Shown: positions 51,945-61,406 of the stretch, in pieces
Layout of the letters: each line of letters starts with the position of its first letter
Numbering within the stretch: position 1 is the first letter of the stretch
Source of the DNA: Paenibacillus massiliensis 2301065 = DSM 16942
GTDB taxonomy: Bacteria; Bacillota; Bacilli; Paenibacillales; Paenibacillaceae
Assembly (NCBI RefSeq): GCF_000377505.1
Contig: NZ_KB898186.1
Location: forward strand, 186,001-250,000
Reading direction: 5' to 3'
Length of the DNA stretch: 64,000 nucleotides
The notes under the pieces: generated by a model
The model's input: the letters and a program-made list of their open reading frames with translations, nothing else
Told to the model about the DNA's origin: nothing
The model's database searches: none
Translations under genes and position numbers: made by a program

Positions 51945-51975
51945 TTGACCCTCACGCTTCGTGATACTTTATAGT
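51945..51975 (+). promoter_or_regulatory. MerR-type promoter of the TipA-like gene
   Basis: -35 TTGACC (51945-51950) and -10 TATAGT (51970-51975) are separated by 19 bases, the long spacer typical of MerR-activated promoters. Within the spacer lies the dyad TCACG-CTT-CGTGA (51952-51964). The regulator is the gene that follows, so this is probably autoregulation. Confidence 0.85.
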
Positions 51976-51998
51976 CAGTGATGAAGGGAGGATGAATC

Positions 51999-52766
51999 AT
52001 GGCCATGAGAGTAAAAGAGGTCGCCAAGCTGGCAGGCATTAGTGTGCGCACACTGCATCATTATGATGAGATCGGTCTGCTCGTCCCCAATGAAGTGACT
52101 ACAGCAGGATATCGCCTGTACTCGGAGGATGACCTGGCTCGGCTACAGCAGATTCTGTTTTTCAGGGAGCTGGACTTCCCGCTCAAGCAGATTCAGGAGA
52201 TTCTGAGCAGCCCTTCCTTTGATCGGGTAGAGGCACTGGAGCTGCAGCAGAATATGCTGCGTGAGAAGCGACGAAGGCTTGATGTGATGATGGATACGAT
52301 TGAGAAGACTCTGAAATCTACAAGAGGAGAGATAACGATGACAGCAAGCGAACAATTTAAGGGCTTTGATTTCGGGAGTAATCCCTATGAAGAAGAAGCA
52401 CGCAAGCGCTGGGGCGATGAAGCTGTGGATGGGGCCAATGCCAAAGTCAAGGGAATGCCCGCAGCTGAGAAGCAGGCCATGTCTGATCGCATGAATACTA
52501 TTTACTTCAGGCTCGCTGCATTACGAGATGGTGCACCGGACAGCGCGGAGGCCCAGGAAGCGATCGGGGATTGGTATGTTTTTCTCAACAGCATGGGTAG
52601 TCACAGCTATACGCTGGAGGCCTTCAAGGGTCTAGGGCAGATGTATGTGGATGACGAACGTTTTACCCGCAATATTGACCAATTCGGAGCAGGACTTGCT
52701 GTGTTCATGCGGGATGCCATGGAGGTCTATGTTGATCGGCGGGAGGACGTACAAGAGAATAACTGA
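51999..52766 (+). CDS. MerR-family regulator with TipAS antibiotic-recognition domain
   Basis: 255 residues. [44 protein letters not shown] is the MerR DNA-binding part, a long coiled dimer helix runs to about 110, and the rest ([49 protein letters not shown]) is the TipAS fold that captures thiopeptide or other antibiotics. Also of note is an internal ATG ([10 protein letters not shown] at about 113) that could yield free TipAS, as in tipA of Streptomyces. ATG 51999 follows GGGAGG. Confidence 0.92.
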   Translation: MAMRVKEVAKLAGISVRTLHHYDEIGLLVPNEVTTAGYRLYSEDDLARLQQILFFRELDFPLKQIQEILSSPSFDRVEALELQQNMLREKRRRLDVMMDTIEKTLKSTRGEITMTASEQFKGFDFGSNPYEEEARKRWGDEAVDGANAKVKGMPAAEKQAMSDRMNTIYFRLAALRDGAPDSAEAQEAIGDWYVFLNSMGSHSYTLEAFKGLGQMYVDDERFTRNIDQFGAGLAVFMRDAMEVYVDRREDVQENN

Positions 52767-53017
52767 CAAGAGAAGAAGGATAAGAAACTCACAGTTGATC
52801 TAATCGTGGTGCTAGCTGTGAGCTGGAGCCCAGTAGGAAGTAAAGTGCAGGCCGCTTCAAAGTCCATGATTTCAGTGGTGCTTGGAGCGGCACTTTGGGC
52901 TTGTTTACCGTATCAAGGGATTATAATCATATTCATTCTCTGCGGGTAGGGGATAGAATTTATAAGGTAGAATGCATAGAAATCGGCCTAGATGATGGAG
53001 GAAGGAAGTGAGGAGCA

Positions 53018-54259
53018 ATGAACAGCTTCGCTGAATTGAAGAAAGCTCTCTCCCGCCTTATGGAAGAACACGGCACTCCGGGGATGAGTGTGGCTGTCCT
53101 ACAGGGTGGGCAGGTCGCGTGGAGTGAGGGGCTGGGAACGCTGGAGAGAGGCACAGATCGTCCAGCAGTGCAAGACAGTCTGTTTCATGCCTGCTCCATG
53201 AGCAAAATGGTGACAGCATTAGGAGTGCTACGTCTTGTGCAGGCGGAGCGGCTCAGACTGGATGCGGATGTGAACGAGTATCTTGGGTCCTGGAAGCTGA
53301 CAGAAGGCCCGAACATGAGGATTTCTATGGCACAGGACATGGGTCATGAACGGGAAAAGGACAGAGTTGGAGCTCGAAGTGAAGAGGTAGACCAGCATAT
53401 CTTCGTCAAGCATATGGATGAAGTATCGGATCAGAGCTTGCGTCAGGTCACGGTTACCTTATCGCAGCTTCTGGCTCATCAGGGAGGGCTTGAGGACCCG
53501 GAGGGCAGCTTTGATGCATGTCAGCCTGGTGATAAGGTGCCCGAGCTGGAGGACATTTTGGCGGGACGCACTCGATATCTCCAGCAACCTCTGAAAGTAA
53601 GCTATGTACCAGAGAGTCGGTTCAGCTACTCGGATGCGGGCTATTGTGTCATCGAGCAGATCGTTAAGCAGGTGACTGGTTTGCCTTTTGCGGAGGCCAT
53701 GGATGAGCTGGTCATAGGACCACTAGGGCTTCGACGCACGTCATTCTGGAATTCGGCTGCCGATCCTGAAGGAAGGACATTGCCCATGGATATTGAAGAT
53801 ATGGATATTGAAGGTGGGCGCGGTATTGCGGCAGGTCATAACGCTCAAGGAGAGGTCGTCCCTGGCAGACGAGCCTATTATCCTTATCAGGCAGCTGCAG
53901 GGCTGTGGACCACGGCGGAGGATTTGGCACGAATGCTGGTTGTGCTTATGGAAGCTTGGCGAGGGGAGTCTCAAGCATTCCTGCGATCAGATCTGGTTCG
54001 TTATATGATGACAGGCTTTGGTTGTGAGCCAGCTGCGGGGCTTGGTATCTTCCTGCATTCCGCCGATGATGTTCTTCAGATCTTGTCCAGAGGCTGGGGA
54101 ATCGGCTTCCAAGGCATGATGGTAGCTTTTCCAGAGCTCGGAATGGGTGCTGCTGTCCTGACGAACATGGACCCCGGCAGACCGCAGCAGGAGTCGGTGG
54201 TGGGTGCTGCACTTCGCGAGATAGCCAAGGCCTGTTCTTGGCCCGGGTCTCAAGGGTAG
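53018..54259 (+). CDS. Serine hydrolase, beta-lactamase class C-like (penicillin-binding family)
   Basis: 413 residues, no clear signal peptide. HACSMSKMVTALG holds the nucleophile Ser and Lys (SxxK, about residue 60), FSYSDAGYCVIEQI the Tyr (YxN position, here YSD), and LTNMDPG the C-terminal region. Compared with common members there is an added hydrophilic stretch of about 40 residues (100-140, SMAQDMGHEREKDRVGARSEE) before VTLSQLLAHQGGL. It could act on D-amino peptides or esters. ATG 53018 has several GGAGG-like sites before it. Confidence 0.88.
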   Translation: MNSFAELKKALSRLMEEHGTPGMSVAVLQGGQVAWSEGLGTLERGTDRPAVQDSLFHACSMSKMVTALGVLRLVQAERLRLDADVNEYLGSWKLTEGPNMRISMAQDMGHEREKDRVGARSEEVDQHIFVKHMDEVSDQSLRQVTVTLSQLLAHQGGLEDPEGSFDACQPGDKVPELEDILAGRTRYLQQPLKVSYVPESRFSYSDAGYCVIEQIVKQVTGLPFAEAMDELVIGPLGLRRTSFWNSAADPEGRTLPMDIEDMDIEGGRGIAAGHNAQGEVVPGRRAYYPYQAAAGLWTTAEDLARMLVVLMEAWRGESQAFLRSDLVRYMMTGFGCEPAAGLGIFLHSADDVLQILSRGWGIGFQGMMVAFPELGMGAAVLTNMDPGRPQQESVVGAALREIAKACSWPGSQG

Positions 54260-54300
54260 AGGATTAGAATTATATTAGGGAAAAAAAGAATATTGGTTGT

Positions 54301-54334
54301 CCTAGTACCAGGTCCTAGGATTTAGGAGTATAAT
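54301..54334 (+). promoter_or_regulatory. Palindromic operator and -10 box before the acyl-CoA synthetase gene
   Basis: CCTAG-T-ACC-A-GGT-C-CTAGG (54301-54319) is a near-perfect 19-bp palindrome with one mismatch pair. TATAAT lies at 54329-54334, so the palindrome covers the -35 region, as for a repressor of the TetR type. The regulator is not identified. Confidence 0.6.
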
Positions 54335-54375
54335 ATACATAGCTACACAATTGATCATAAGGGAGAGACCTGTCT

Positions 54376-55986
54376 TTGAATTTTGAACAGTGGATTGCAC
54401 CTGAATATTATAATCTCACGGCCGAGATGGAGAATCACCCGGCGGAGCGTGTGGCGCTGCGTTGGCTGAGCGACCATGGAGACACGGAGGAGATTACATA
54501 TGGAGAGCTTCTCGATAAGGCGAATCGTCTGGTGGCTGGGCTCCATGGCCTAGGATTAGAGAAGGGAGATCGTGTGCTCGTCATGGTCCCTAGGCAGATT
54601 ATTGCCTATATCATTTATATTGCTTGTCTCAAGCTGGGCCTAGTTATCATTCCATCCTCTGAAATGCTGAGAGCTAAGGATCTCGAATATCGCCTGCGTC
54701 ATTCTGAGGCTCGTGCTGTCATTGCTTGGTCCGATACGACGGAGGAGGTGCAGAAGATTGAAGCTGATCTGCCTGCCCTGGCACACCGTATTGTCGTTCA
54801 TTCCTCTACGAGCATGCAGGAAGATGCATTCGCGACACCATCAGGCTGGGTGAATCTGAGTGAGCTTATGCAGGGAGCGCCAGATGCGTCTATTTCTGTA
54901 CAGACTCATCGGGATGATATGGCGATCCTGGCGTATACTTCAGGAACGACGGGCAATCCCAAGGGCGTGGTCCACAGCCATGGTTGGGGATACGCTCATC
55001 TGCGGATTGCCGCATCCCTGTGGCTGGACATTCAGCCTTCAGATACCGTATGGGCTACTGCTGCACCTGGCTGGCAGAAATGGATCTGGAGTCCGTTCCT
55101 GTCCGTGTTGGGACGGGGCGCGACGGGTTTCATCTACAATGGTGGGTTCAAGCCTGGACGTTATCTGAAGTTGATTGAACAATATGGAATTCAGGTATTA
55201 TGCTGCACGCCTACTGAATATCGGCTGATGGCGAAGGCAGAGGATCTGCCTGGCTATGATCTGTCCAAGCTGCGCAGTGCAGTATCGGCGGGAGAGCCGC
55301 TGAATCAAGAGGTGATCGAGATCTTCCAACGGCACTTCAATCTTACAATTCGCGATGGCTATGGACAGACCGAGAGCACGCTGCTGATTGGCAGTCTCAA
55401 GGATGCTCCGCTTCGGATTGGCTCCATGGGGCAGTCTATCACGCCGGGGCTAATCGAGGTCATTGATGAGGAAGGACAGCCACTACCGGCAGGTGTGGTG
55501 GGAGATATCGCTGTCCATCAAGATATGCCGGCCTTGTTCCGCACGTATTATCTGGACCCGGGTCGCAAGGAAGCCAGCATGCGCGGAGCCTATTTTGTCA
55601 CGGGAGACCGGGCCAGCAAGGATGAAGAGGGGTACTTTTGGTTCGAAGGCCGTGGGGATGACATTATTATCAGCTCGGGCTATACCATCGGTCCATTTGA
55701 GGTTGAAGAAGCGCTTATGAAGCATGAATTAGTCAAAGAATGTGCAGTCGTTGCCAGTCCTGATGAGATGCGGGGGCATGTAGTTAAGGCGTTCGTGGTG
55801 CTGCGCAACGAATCTGCGGCCTCGCCAGAGCTGGCGAGAGAGCTACAGAATCACGTAAAGGCGATTACGGCACCTTACAAATACCCGCGCAAGCTTGAAT
55901 TCGTGAGCGACCTGCCGAAGACCAGCTCTGGCAAGATTCGACGGATAGAGCTCCGTGAGCGGGAGCGCAACCAAGCGCAAGACTAA
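54376..55986 (+). CDS. Acyl-CoA synthetase of the MbcS/ACSM type
   Basis: 536 residues of the ANL superfamily: AYTSGTTGNPKGVVHSHGWG (P-loop), CCTPTEYRLM, RDGYGQTESTLLIG, FEGRGDDIIISSGYTIGPFEVEEAL, and SSGKIRR with the catalytic Lys near the end. The sequence follows the medium- or branched-chain acyl-CoA synthetase line (MbcS/YtcI) rather than acetyl-CoA synthetase. It activates a short or branched fatty acid with ATP and CoA. The TTG at 54376 has GGGAGAG eight bases upstream. It is monocistronic. Confidence 0.92.
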   Translation: MNFEQWIAPEYYNLTAEMENHPAERVALRWLSDHGDTEEITYGELLDKANRLVAGLHGLGLEKGDRVLVMVPRQIIAYIIYIACLKLGLVIIPSSEMLRAKDLEYRLRHSEARAVIAWSDTTEEVQKIEADLPALAHRIVVHSSTSMQEDAFATPSGWVNLSELMQGAPDASISVQTHRDDMAILAYTSGTTGNPKGVVHSHGWGYAHLRIAASLWLDIQPSDTVWATAAPGWQKWIWSPFLSVLGRGATGFIYNGGFKPGRYLKLIEQYGIQVLCCTPTEYRLMAKAEDLPGYDLSKLRSAVSAGEPLNQEVIEIFQRHFNLTIRDGYGQTESTLLIGSLKDAPLRIGSMGQSITPGLIEVIDEEGQPLPAGVVGDIAVHQDMPALFRTYYLDPGRKEASMRGAYFVTGDRASKDEEGYFWFEGRGDDIIISSGYTIGPFEVEEALMKHELVKECAVVASPDEMRGHVVKAFVVLRNESAASPELARELQNHVKAITAPYKYPRKLEFVSDLPKTSSGKIRRIELRERERNQAQD

Positions 55987-56194
55987 GCCAAGGCACTGAG
56001 TGTAAGGCACCAAGCGTAAGGTACCAGGCCCAAGCCAGAGTAGTGTGGTTGAATTTACATGATGAGGTGAAGTAGAGAAGCCTAAGCTTCATATTCATCG
56101 GGCCATCAGCAGGTGCTGGATGCTTGCCTTGTAGCCATGGCTGAGTAGCTCTGCACATACATCTAGAAGGACGCACGCAACGATCCGCCTTATA

Positions 56195-56239
56195 ATAAAA
56201 GGGCCTGAAGCCGGGATACACTATCCTTTGGCTTCAGGC
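56195..56239 (-). terminator. Terminator of bceAB
   Basis: GCCTGAAGCC and GGCTTCAGGC are perfect 10-bp arms. On the minus strand the stem is followed by CCTTTTATTATAA. Confidence 0.85.
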
Positions 56240-56259
56240 TATTTGCATTGGATTATGAA

Positions 56260-58149
56260 TCACACCACGGACTGCACCTGCTGGATATAGAAATACCTAA
56301 CGATGACGAAGTATATGAACTGGATTAGACAGAAGATACCTAGCACGGAGGCGGATTCCCAGAATAGGGAGTATTCGAACATGTTCGACAAGGCCGTCAG
56401 AGCCACGGCACCGTGCACTAATGCTATTACAATGGGAGTGAAGAACAGCAGGGAAATTTGCTGTGTAAGCACATGGCTCAGCTCCTGTTTGCTCAGTCCC
56501 AGCTTCGCAATAGCTTTGAATTTCTCTTTATCCTCATCCAGATCGCTATAGAGACGGAAGTAGAGGAAGCTGCCAGCTGATACGAAGAATACAATTCCAA
56601 TGAACAAGCCGATGAATAGGATGGGGGCATAGCCCTTGATCGTATCATCCAATTGATAGTCCCTCGGAAGGAATTGATATTGATCTCCATATTGCTTAAG
56701 CGTGCCCAGCAGGGCTTTACCTGCTGCAATAGCGCCGGGTTGTCCTGCTTTACCGTTCCATGCATAATAATGCTCTTGCTCGGCTGGCTTGCCTAATTGC
56801 GATTGGATATGATCTGGAACGATAAGATAGTGTAGTGAACCCGGCAGTAGATGGGATGTGACCTTCTGCTCTGCCCGGAGAGTGAGCTTGGATGATGTGA
56901 TGAGCGGCTTGCTCAGCAGCTCGGACTCTTTCGGTGCAGCAAAACCGTAATCAGCCCCTACGACTATTGGAGCGTTGCCCGCAAGCTCGATCGGATCTGC
57001 CTGCATCAATCCGGCAAAGCGGTTATACTCTGATAAGCTGATCATCAAGATAGGTTGTTTTTGACCCTCGATCTGATAGTAATTCAGTCGGACATCGCCT
57101 CGCGTAGCCTGAATCTGCTCACGTTGAAGTGTCGATTCGATCAACCGCAGATGCATCTGCTGCTCAGTGTCTCCTTGCTTGGATACATAGTGGAAAATGT
57201 ATGGGTTTATTTCAATGAGAGGCTTGGTCAGCACCGTGCGGAAGCCATACAATGAACCAATAGAACAGAAGGCGACAGTTGAGATAATGGCTACCAAGAA
57301 GAACGTACGTGCATTATCCTTCATGCGGTAGGACAGGTCCGAGAATAACAGCATGTTCGTCTTCTTCCAGAAGATTTGCTCCTTCGATTTGAGCTTGCGA
57401 ATCAGATAGACGCTAAGCTGTGTGAAGAATAGATAAGTGGCGATGCAGACCATGATGACTACAGGAACCAGCAGAAGTACCACTTCTACTCCCTTGGCGT
57501 TCAGGGATAACGTATAACTAATGCCAATCAAGGCAACTACCAGTAGCGATAGTAGTAGGGAAGCCTTGGGCTCTCCCTTGGATATCCTGTTGCTCTTGAT
57601 CAATTGGATAAGCTTGCCGCTACGCAGCACCAACGCGATGAAAAGAGAGATGAGCACGAACAGAATCAGAAATGCGATTAGTGTTACTGTGATAGCCTGC
57701 CACGGAATGTAGAAGGGCAGACTGCCCCCAAGCTGGAGAATGTTCTCTCCGAGCAGCAGGATGGCCTTGGCGAATATAAGTCCAAGCCCGATACCTCCTG
57801 CTGAGGCTGCGAGACCGATCAGCATATTCTCCAGGAAGACCATGCGTCGCAGTTGCCCATCCGACATGCCCTGCAGCATCAAGAGACCGAACTCCCGCTT
57901 ACGGGATTGCAGGAACGTACTCATGGAGTACAACACGAAGAAGAAGGAGAATACATAGATAATCCATTTGGAGGAGGACAGGGCTGTAGCGGCACTGCCA
58001 TGCACATTCTCTCCGCTGAGCATCGGATGATAAGCGAAGATCGAGAAGGTGAAGAACACCATTACCGTGAAGAGGCTGCTCAGGAAATAGGCGGCATAGA
58101 GACGCTTGTTCCTGAGGACATTATTAAACGCGAATTGACGAAATGTCAT
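56260..58149 (-). CDS. BceB-type ABC transporter permease (FtsX-like)
   Basis: 629 residues, ten membrane segments in the BceB layout (1+3, large extracellular loop, 3+3). MTFRQFAFNNVLRNKRLYAAYFLSS is the typical opening; SRKREFGLLMLQGMS recurs in FtsX-like proteins. A large outer loop (about 310-510) lies between TM 7 and 8, where peptide antibiotics such as bacitracin are sensed. It starts at ATG 58149, overlapping the ATPase gene by 26 bases. Together with the sensor kinase it forms a flux-sensing resistance complex. Confidence 0.93.
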   Translation of the reverse strand: MTFRQFAFNNVLRNKRLYAAYFLSSLFTVMVFFTFSIFAYHPMLSGENVHGSAATALSSSKWIIYVFSFFFVLYSMSTFLQSRKREFGLLMLQGMSDGQLRRMVFLENMLIGLAASAGGIGLGLIFAKAILLLGENILQLGGSLPFYIPWQAITVTLIAFLILFVLISLFIALVLRSGKLIQLIKSNRISKGEPKASLLLSLLVVALIGISYTLSLNAKGVEVVLLLVPVVIMVCIATYLFFTQLSVYLIRKLKSKEQIFWKKTNMLLFSDLSYRMKDNARTFFLVAIISTVAFCSIGSLYGFRTVLTKPLIEINPYIFHYVSKQGDTEQQMHLRLIESTLQREQIQATRGDVRLNYYQIEGQKQPILMISLSEYNRFAGLMQADPIELAGNAPIVVGADYGFAAPKESELLSKPLITSSKLTLRAEQKVTSHLLPGSLHYLIVPDHIQSQLGKPAEQEHYYAWNGKAGQPGAIAAGKALLGTLKQYGDQYQFLPRDYQLDDTIKGYAPILFIGLFIGIVFFVSAGSFLYFRLYSDLDEDKEKFKAIAKLGLSKQELSHVLTQQISLLFFTPIVIALVHGAVALTALSNMFEYSLFWESASVLGIFCLIQFIYFVIVRYFYIQQVQSVV

Positions 58150-58888
58150 GGGTATGGCCTCCTAACAGTGACAGCGTATCGATAATCTTTTGGAAAAAGG
58201 TCTGTCGGTTATCGCCACGGTTAATTTCGGTATACAGCTGTCCGTCGCGGATGAAGATGACCCGGTGGCAGTAGCTTGCTGCCATGGCGTCATGAGTTAC
58301 TAGCATCATGGTTGTGCGCTGCGTATGATTGATCCGCTCCAGCATTTCCATGACATCGCGCGCAGATTTGGAGTCCAGATTACCAGTAGGCTCATCCGCT
58401 AGCAGTAGCTTGGGCGTGTGAATCATTGCTCTGGCAATGGCTGCCCGTTGGGCCTGCCCGCCTGATATTTCGTATGTGCGCTTGTTCAGGATGCCAGTAA
58501 TGCCTAGCTCATCGGCAATATTGCGAGCCTTCTCCTTCATATCCTGCACCTTGTGACCATCCAGGGTGAGAGGTAGAACCATATTCTCCTCTACCGTAAG
58601 AGTGTGCAGAAGATTAAAGTCTTGAAAGACAAATCCCAGCTCACGCCGCCGGAATCGGGCCAGTTCATGCTTCTTCAGCTTCCCTGTATCCCGGCCATCC
58701 ACCAATATACTCCCGGTTGTTGGTTCATCAATGGTAGCAATCATATTTAGCAGTGTTGTCTTCCCGCTACCCGATGGTCCCATGATTCCGACGAATTCTC
58801 CCTCCTCAATGGTGAACTCGATATCCGTCAAGGCTCGATAAGCGATATTGCCAGTATAGATTTTACTAACTTTATTGACATTCAGCAT
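58124..58888 (-). CDS. BceA-type ABC transporter ATPase
   Basis: 254 residues. Walker A GPSGSGKTT, Q-loop VFQDFNLLHTLTVEENMVLPL, signature ISGGQAQRAAIARAM, Walker B LLLADEPTGNLDSK and H-loop VTHDAMAAS. The sequence matches LolD/BceA-class ATPases that work with FtsX permeases. ATG 58888 (MLNVNKVSKIY) follows AGGGGA at eight bases, so further-upstream starts are discounted. It overlaps bceB, is 225 bases downstream of the kinase gene, and is preceded by a BceR-type box. Confidence 0.94.
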   Translation of the reverse strand: MLNVNKVSKIYTGNIAYRALTDIEFTIEEGEFVGIMGPSGSGKTTLLNMIATIDEPTTGSILVDGRDTGKLKKHELARFRRRELGFVFQDFNLLHTLTVEENMVLPLTLDGHKVQDMKEKARNIADELGITGILNKRTYEISGGQAQRAAIARAMIHTPKLLLADEPTGNLDSKSARDVMEMLERINHTQRTTMMLVTHDAMAASYCHRVIFIRDGQLYTEINRGDNRQTFFQKIIDTLSLLGGHTHDISSIRV

Positions 58889-59013
58889 GACAGCTTCCCC
58901 TTTCTTCAGCATGCCGCATAAGCCTCGCAAGATCAGCTACCATAACAGGATAGGACCTTCATCGCATCGACTATGCTGGCTGCCTTTCAGTTGTGCATCT
59001 ATCAGATGTTCAC

Positions 59014-59078
59014 AGTATAGTGCTGATGCCTTCATCTGAACCATCGAATCAGCTTTCACTTTTATTACATGCGTGTAA
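59014..59078 (-). promoter_or_regulatory. BceR-type box and promoter of the bceAB-like genes
   Basis: TTACA-TGCG-TGTAA (59065-59078) fits the TNACA-N4-TGTAA consensus of BceR-like regulators. Leftward of it are a weak -35 (GGTTCA, 59037-59042) and a -10 (TATACT, 59014-59019) with a 17-base spacer, so the promoter needs activation. It lies between the histidine kinase and ATPase genes. Confidence 0.7.
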
Positions 59079-59113
59079 GGTTGGGGATGCCTTCCATGCT
59101 TCGTTCCACTCGT

Positions 59114-60109
59114 TCAGGCGGATTCACGGTGGAAGGAGGAGAAGAGAATGCGGACGGTTGTCCCTTCGCCTTCTATGGATTCCAGCTCAATACGATGATC
59201 CAGGCGGTCAGCAGCCTCCTTCGTCAGATACAGACCCATGCCTGTAGATTCGCGGAAGCCTCGACCATTCGCCCCAGTGAAGAACGGGCTGAAGACACGC
59301 TTAAGATCCGCAGCCGGGATACCAACACCTTGGTCCCGGACTTCGATGTAGGCCTGCTTCCCTTTCGCGCCAGAGGTAATGAGTACCTTATCATGCTGGC
59401 CAGCGGAATACTTGACCGCATTAATCACAATCTGCGAGATCATGAAGAAGAGCCATTTCTCATCAGTATCGACGCGAATGTCTTGTAGGGTACGAACCTC
59501 TGGATATACGTGACTGCGAATGAATAATCGCTTGTTATCATGCAGCACCTCGTTGACGAGCTTGGCCAAGGTCACGGATCGGACGTGAAAGTCCTGCTCA
59601 AAGCTACGCAGCCGGGCCATGTACAGGACGGTGTTCAGATTGGAGCGCATTTGCTCTAGCTCTGCACGAATGCTCGCTCCCTCAGGCTCATCCATCTGTT
59701 GTACGGTTAGCTCGATGACCGACAGAGGTGTCTTCATCTGATGCACCCATTGGTCCATGAAGGTCAGATGCTGACTTTGCTGTGCCTGGGCATGGTTCAG
59801 CTGGGTCTGGTAGTGCTTGTATTGGGTATGCAGCAGCAGCTCCAAAGCTTCGGAGATCGGTGCTGTGTCCATGGTGCGGAAGGAGGCATCCAGCTTGAGC
59901 ATAGGTTCACTCAGACGCTGATAGTAGCGACGTCGGCTGATGTAGTGGTAGATGAGATAGCAGCTGAGCAGGAATATTCCAAGGAAGATAGAGTAGAGCG
60001 CTGGCCGAAGATTACGGTAGCCGTCCATCCAATAGATGGACAATATGAGTACAAACTGAAGGCATTGCACTACAACCAATAAGGCGTGCTCTCGCAGGAA
60101 TAATCTCAT
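59114..60109 (-). CDS. BceS-type intramembrane-sensing histidine kinase
   Basis: 331 residues: two membrane helices with almost no outer loop (residues 10-55), then a coiled region, the phosphoacceptor WVHQMKTPLSVIELTVQQ (His), N-box VINAVKYSA, DQGVGIPAADLKRVFSPFFTG and GTGMGLYLTK-like G2 box (STGMGLYLTKEAAD). Short-loop kinases of this class do not sense peptide themselves but rely on the BceAB transporter. It overlaps the response-regulator stop by four bases (ATGA). Confidence 0.94.
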   Translation of the reverse strand: MRLFLREHALLVVVQCLQFVLILSIYWMDGYRNLRPALYSIFLGIFLLSCYLIYHYISRRRYYQRLSEPMLKLDASFRTMDTAPISEALELLLHTQYKHYQTQLNHAQAQQSQHLTFMDQWVHQMKTPLSVIELTVQQMDEPEGASIRAELEQMRSNLNTVLYMARLRSFEQDFHVRSVTLAKLVNEVLHDNKRLFIRSHVYPEVRTLQDIRVDTDEKWLFFMISQIVINAVKYSAGQHDKVLITSGAKGKQAYIEVRDQGVGIPAADLKRVFSPFFTGANGRGFRESTGMGLYLTKEAADRLDHRIELESIEGEGTTVRILFSSFHRESA

Positions 60110-60816
60110 CGCTCCTCCTCCTGCAGCCAGGAGGTATTCAGCCGGTACCCTGTACCGCGCACGGTCTCAACAGCATCCTCGACGCCCAGCTCCTGGAATT
60201 TTTTGCGGACCCGAGTGATATTGACGTTCAGTGTATTCTCATCTACGAAGGCTTGGTCGTCCCACAGCTTCTCCAGCAGAGCTTCTCTACTAGCTACCCG
60301 GGGATGGCGTTCCATCAGGCTCTCGATAATATCGGATTCCTTGCGTGTCAATGTCACGGTTCGGTAATCCAGACTCAATTCCAGTCGCTCTGGGTAGAGG
60401 CGTAGCCCGGCCTTCTCTAGTATCTGCTCCGTAAATTGAGCGGCATATTCTCCATAGGCGCGACGCAGGTGGCTGCGGATCTTGGCCATCACGACTCCAT
60501 AATGAAAGGGCTTCGTAATATAATCATCTGCCCCATTCTCCAGTGCCATGATCTGATCCATCTCACCAGCACGAGCTGATATGAACAATACTGGGCACGT
60601 AGAGACAGCCCTGATCTGTCGGCACCAATAGTAGCCATCGTAACTGGGCAGATTCACATCCAGCAGGACCAGATCAGGGGAGTGGTTGTGGAATTCATCC
60701 AGTACATGCTCGAACCGGTGGGGCTGAACCACCTCATAGCCATACTTTGATATATGTGATTGCAGCAATTCTGCAATTTTGGGGTCATCCTCGACGATCA
60801 TAATTTTTTGCATCAC
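60106..60816 (-). CDS. BceR-type OmpR-family response regulator
   Basis: 236 residues. KIMIVEDDPKI (acidic pair), LVLLDVNLPSYDG (phospho-Asp), SARAGE (Thr/Ser switch) and KPFHYGVV (Lys) form the receiver; the C-terminal winged helix ends DENTLNVNITRVRKKFQELG and RGTGYRL. It is the first gene of the rs-AB set. The start is GTG 60816 or ATG 60813 after AAGGAG. A 12-bp palindrome GTACAATTGTAC (60875-60886) lies upstream and may be autoregulatory. Confidence 0.95.
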   Translation of the reverse strand: MMQKIMIVEDDPKIAELLQSHISKYGYEVVQPHRFEHVLDEFHNHSPDLVLLDVNLPSYDGYYWCRQIRAVSTCPVLFISARAGEMDQIMALENGADDYITKPFHYGVVMAKIRSHLRRAYGEYAAQFTEQILEKAGLRLYPERLELSLDYRTVTLTRKESDIIESLMERHPRVASREALLEKLWDDQAFVDENTLNVNITRVRKKFQELGVEDAVETVRGTGYRLNTSWLQEEER

Positions 60817-61138
60817 ATAGAACGCTCCTTATTTAGCAAGGTGTACTTGTACTCAAATATCTTAACCTTACATCGTACAATTGTACTGATCATATTCAGT
60901 ATGAATCTACGGACCATTATAACATTCGTGTGCAAAGTGTACCGATCAAGTCCATCATGGGCGGACAGCTGTGCTGTGAGAGGTGTCCTTCTACTAGCTG
61001 CTACGACGGGCATTAGCGTATAGAGGGTACAAGTATGCTAAAAATCCTTGAAACCTGTCCGCAGAAGGTGTACTATACATGTTACCGTCAACAGGCATGT
61101 TGTCTGATTCGTGAGAGGTAAGCAAGACAACATGCAAG
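60817..61138. other. Intergenic region between bceR-like gene and guanine riboswitch
   Basis: It contains the promoters of both divergent units and the palindrome GTACAATTGTAC (60875-60886). I see no coding sequence. From about 61020 the xpt transcript probably begins (TACTATACAT near 61071). Confidence 0.5.
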
Positions 61139-61207
61139 CTCATATAATCTTGGGGATATGGCCCAAAAGTTTCTACCGGATGACCATTGCAATCGTCCGA
61201 CTATGAG
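61139..61207 (+). promoter_or_regulatory. Guanine riboswitch (purine aptamer)
   Basis: P1 is CTCATA / TATGAG. The core is complete: TATAATC, P2 TTGGG/CCCAA with loop GATATGG, then AAGTTTCTACC and P3 GGATG/CGTCC. The specificity base is C in GACTATGAG, which indicates guanine (and hypoxanthine or xanthine) rather than adenine. Ligand binding would favour the terminator at 61315-61363 and turn off xpt-pbuX. Confidence 0.95.
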
Positions 61208-61314
61208 TGATAGCGTATCTAGGGTTCCGTTTCTTTGCCGTGGGCAAGGAAAGGCTGGTCCGAGCGATACGGGCACAGGATGACTGTGCTACACCTACAG
61301 GGACAAAAACCCAG

Positions 61315-61363
61315 AAGGACAGGTTCACTTGAGCGAAGTACGTCAAGGGATCTGTCCTTTTTT
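61315..61363 (+). terminator. Riboswitch-controlled terminator
   Basis: AAGGACAG and CTGTCCTT close a long stem that also pairs CTTGA with TCAAG, followed by TTTTTTG. It lies 44 bases before the xpt ATG. Confidence 0.85.
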
Positions 61364-61406
61364 GCGTTTTCTGAACAACCGCACATAGAAGGAGAGAGAT
61401 TCGAGC

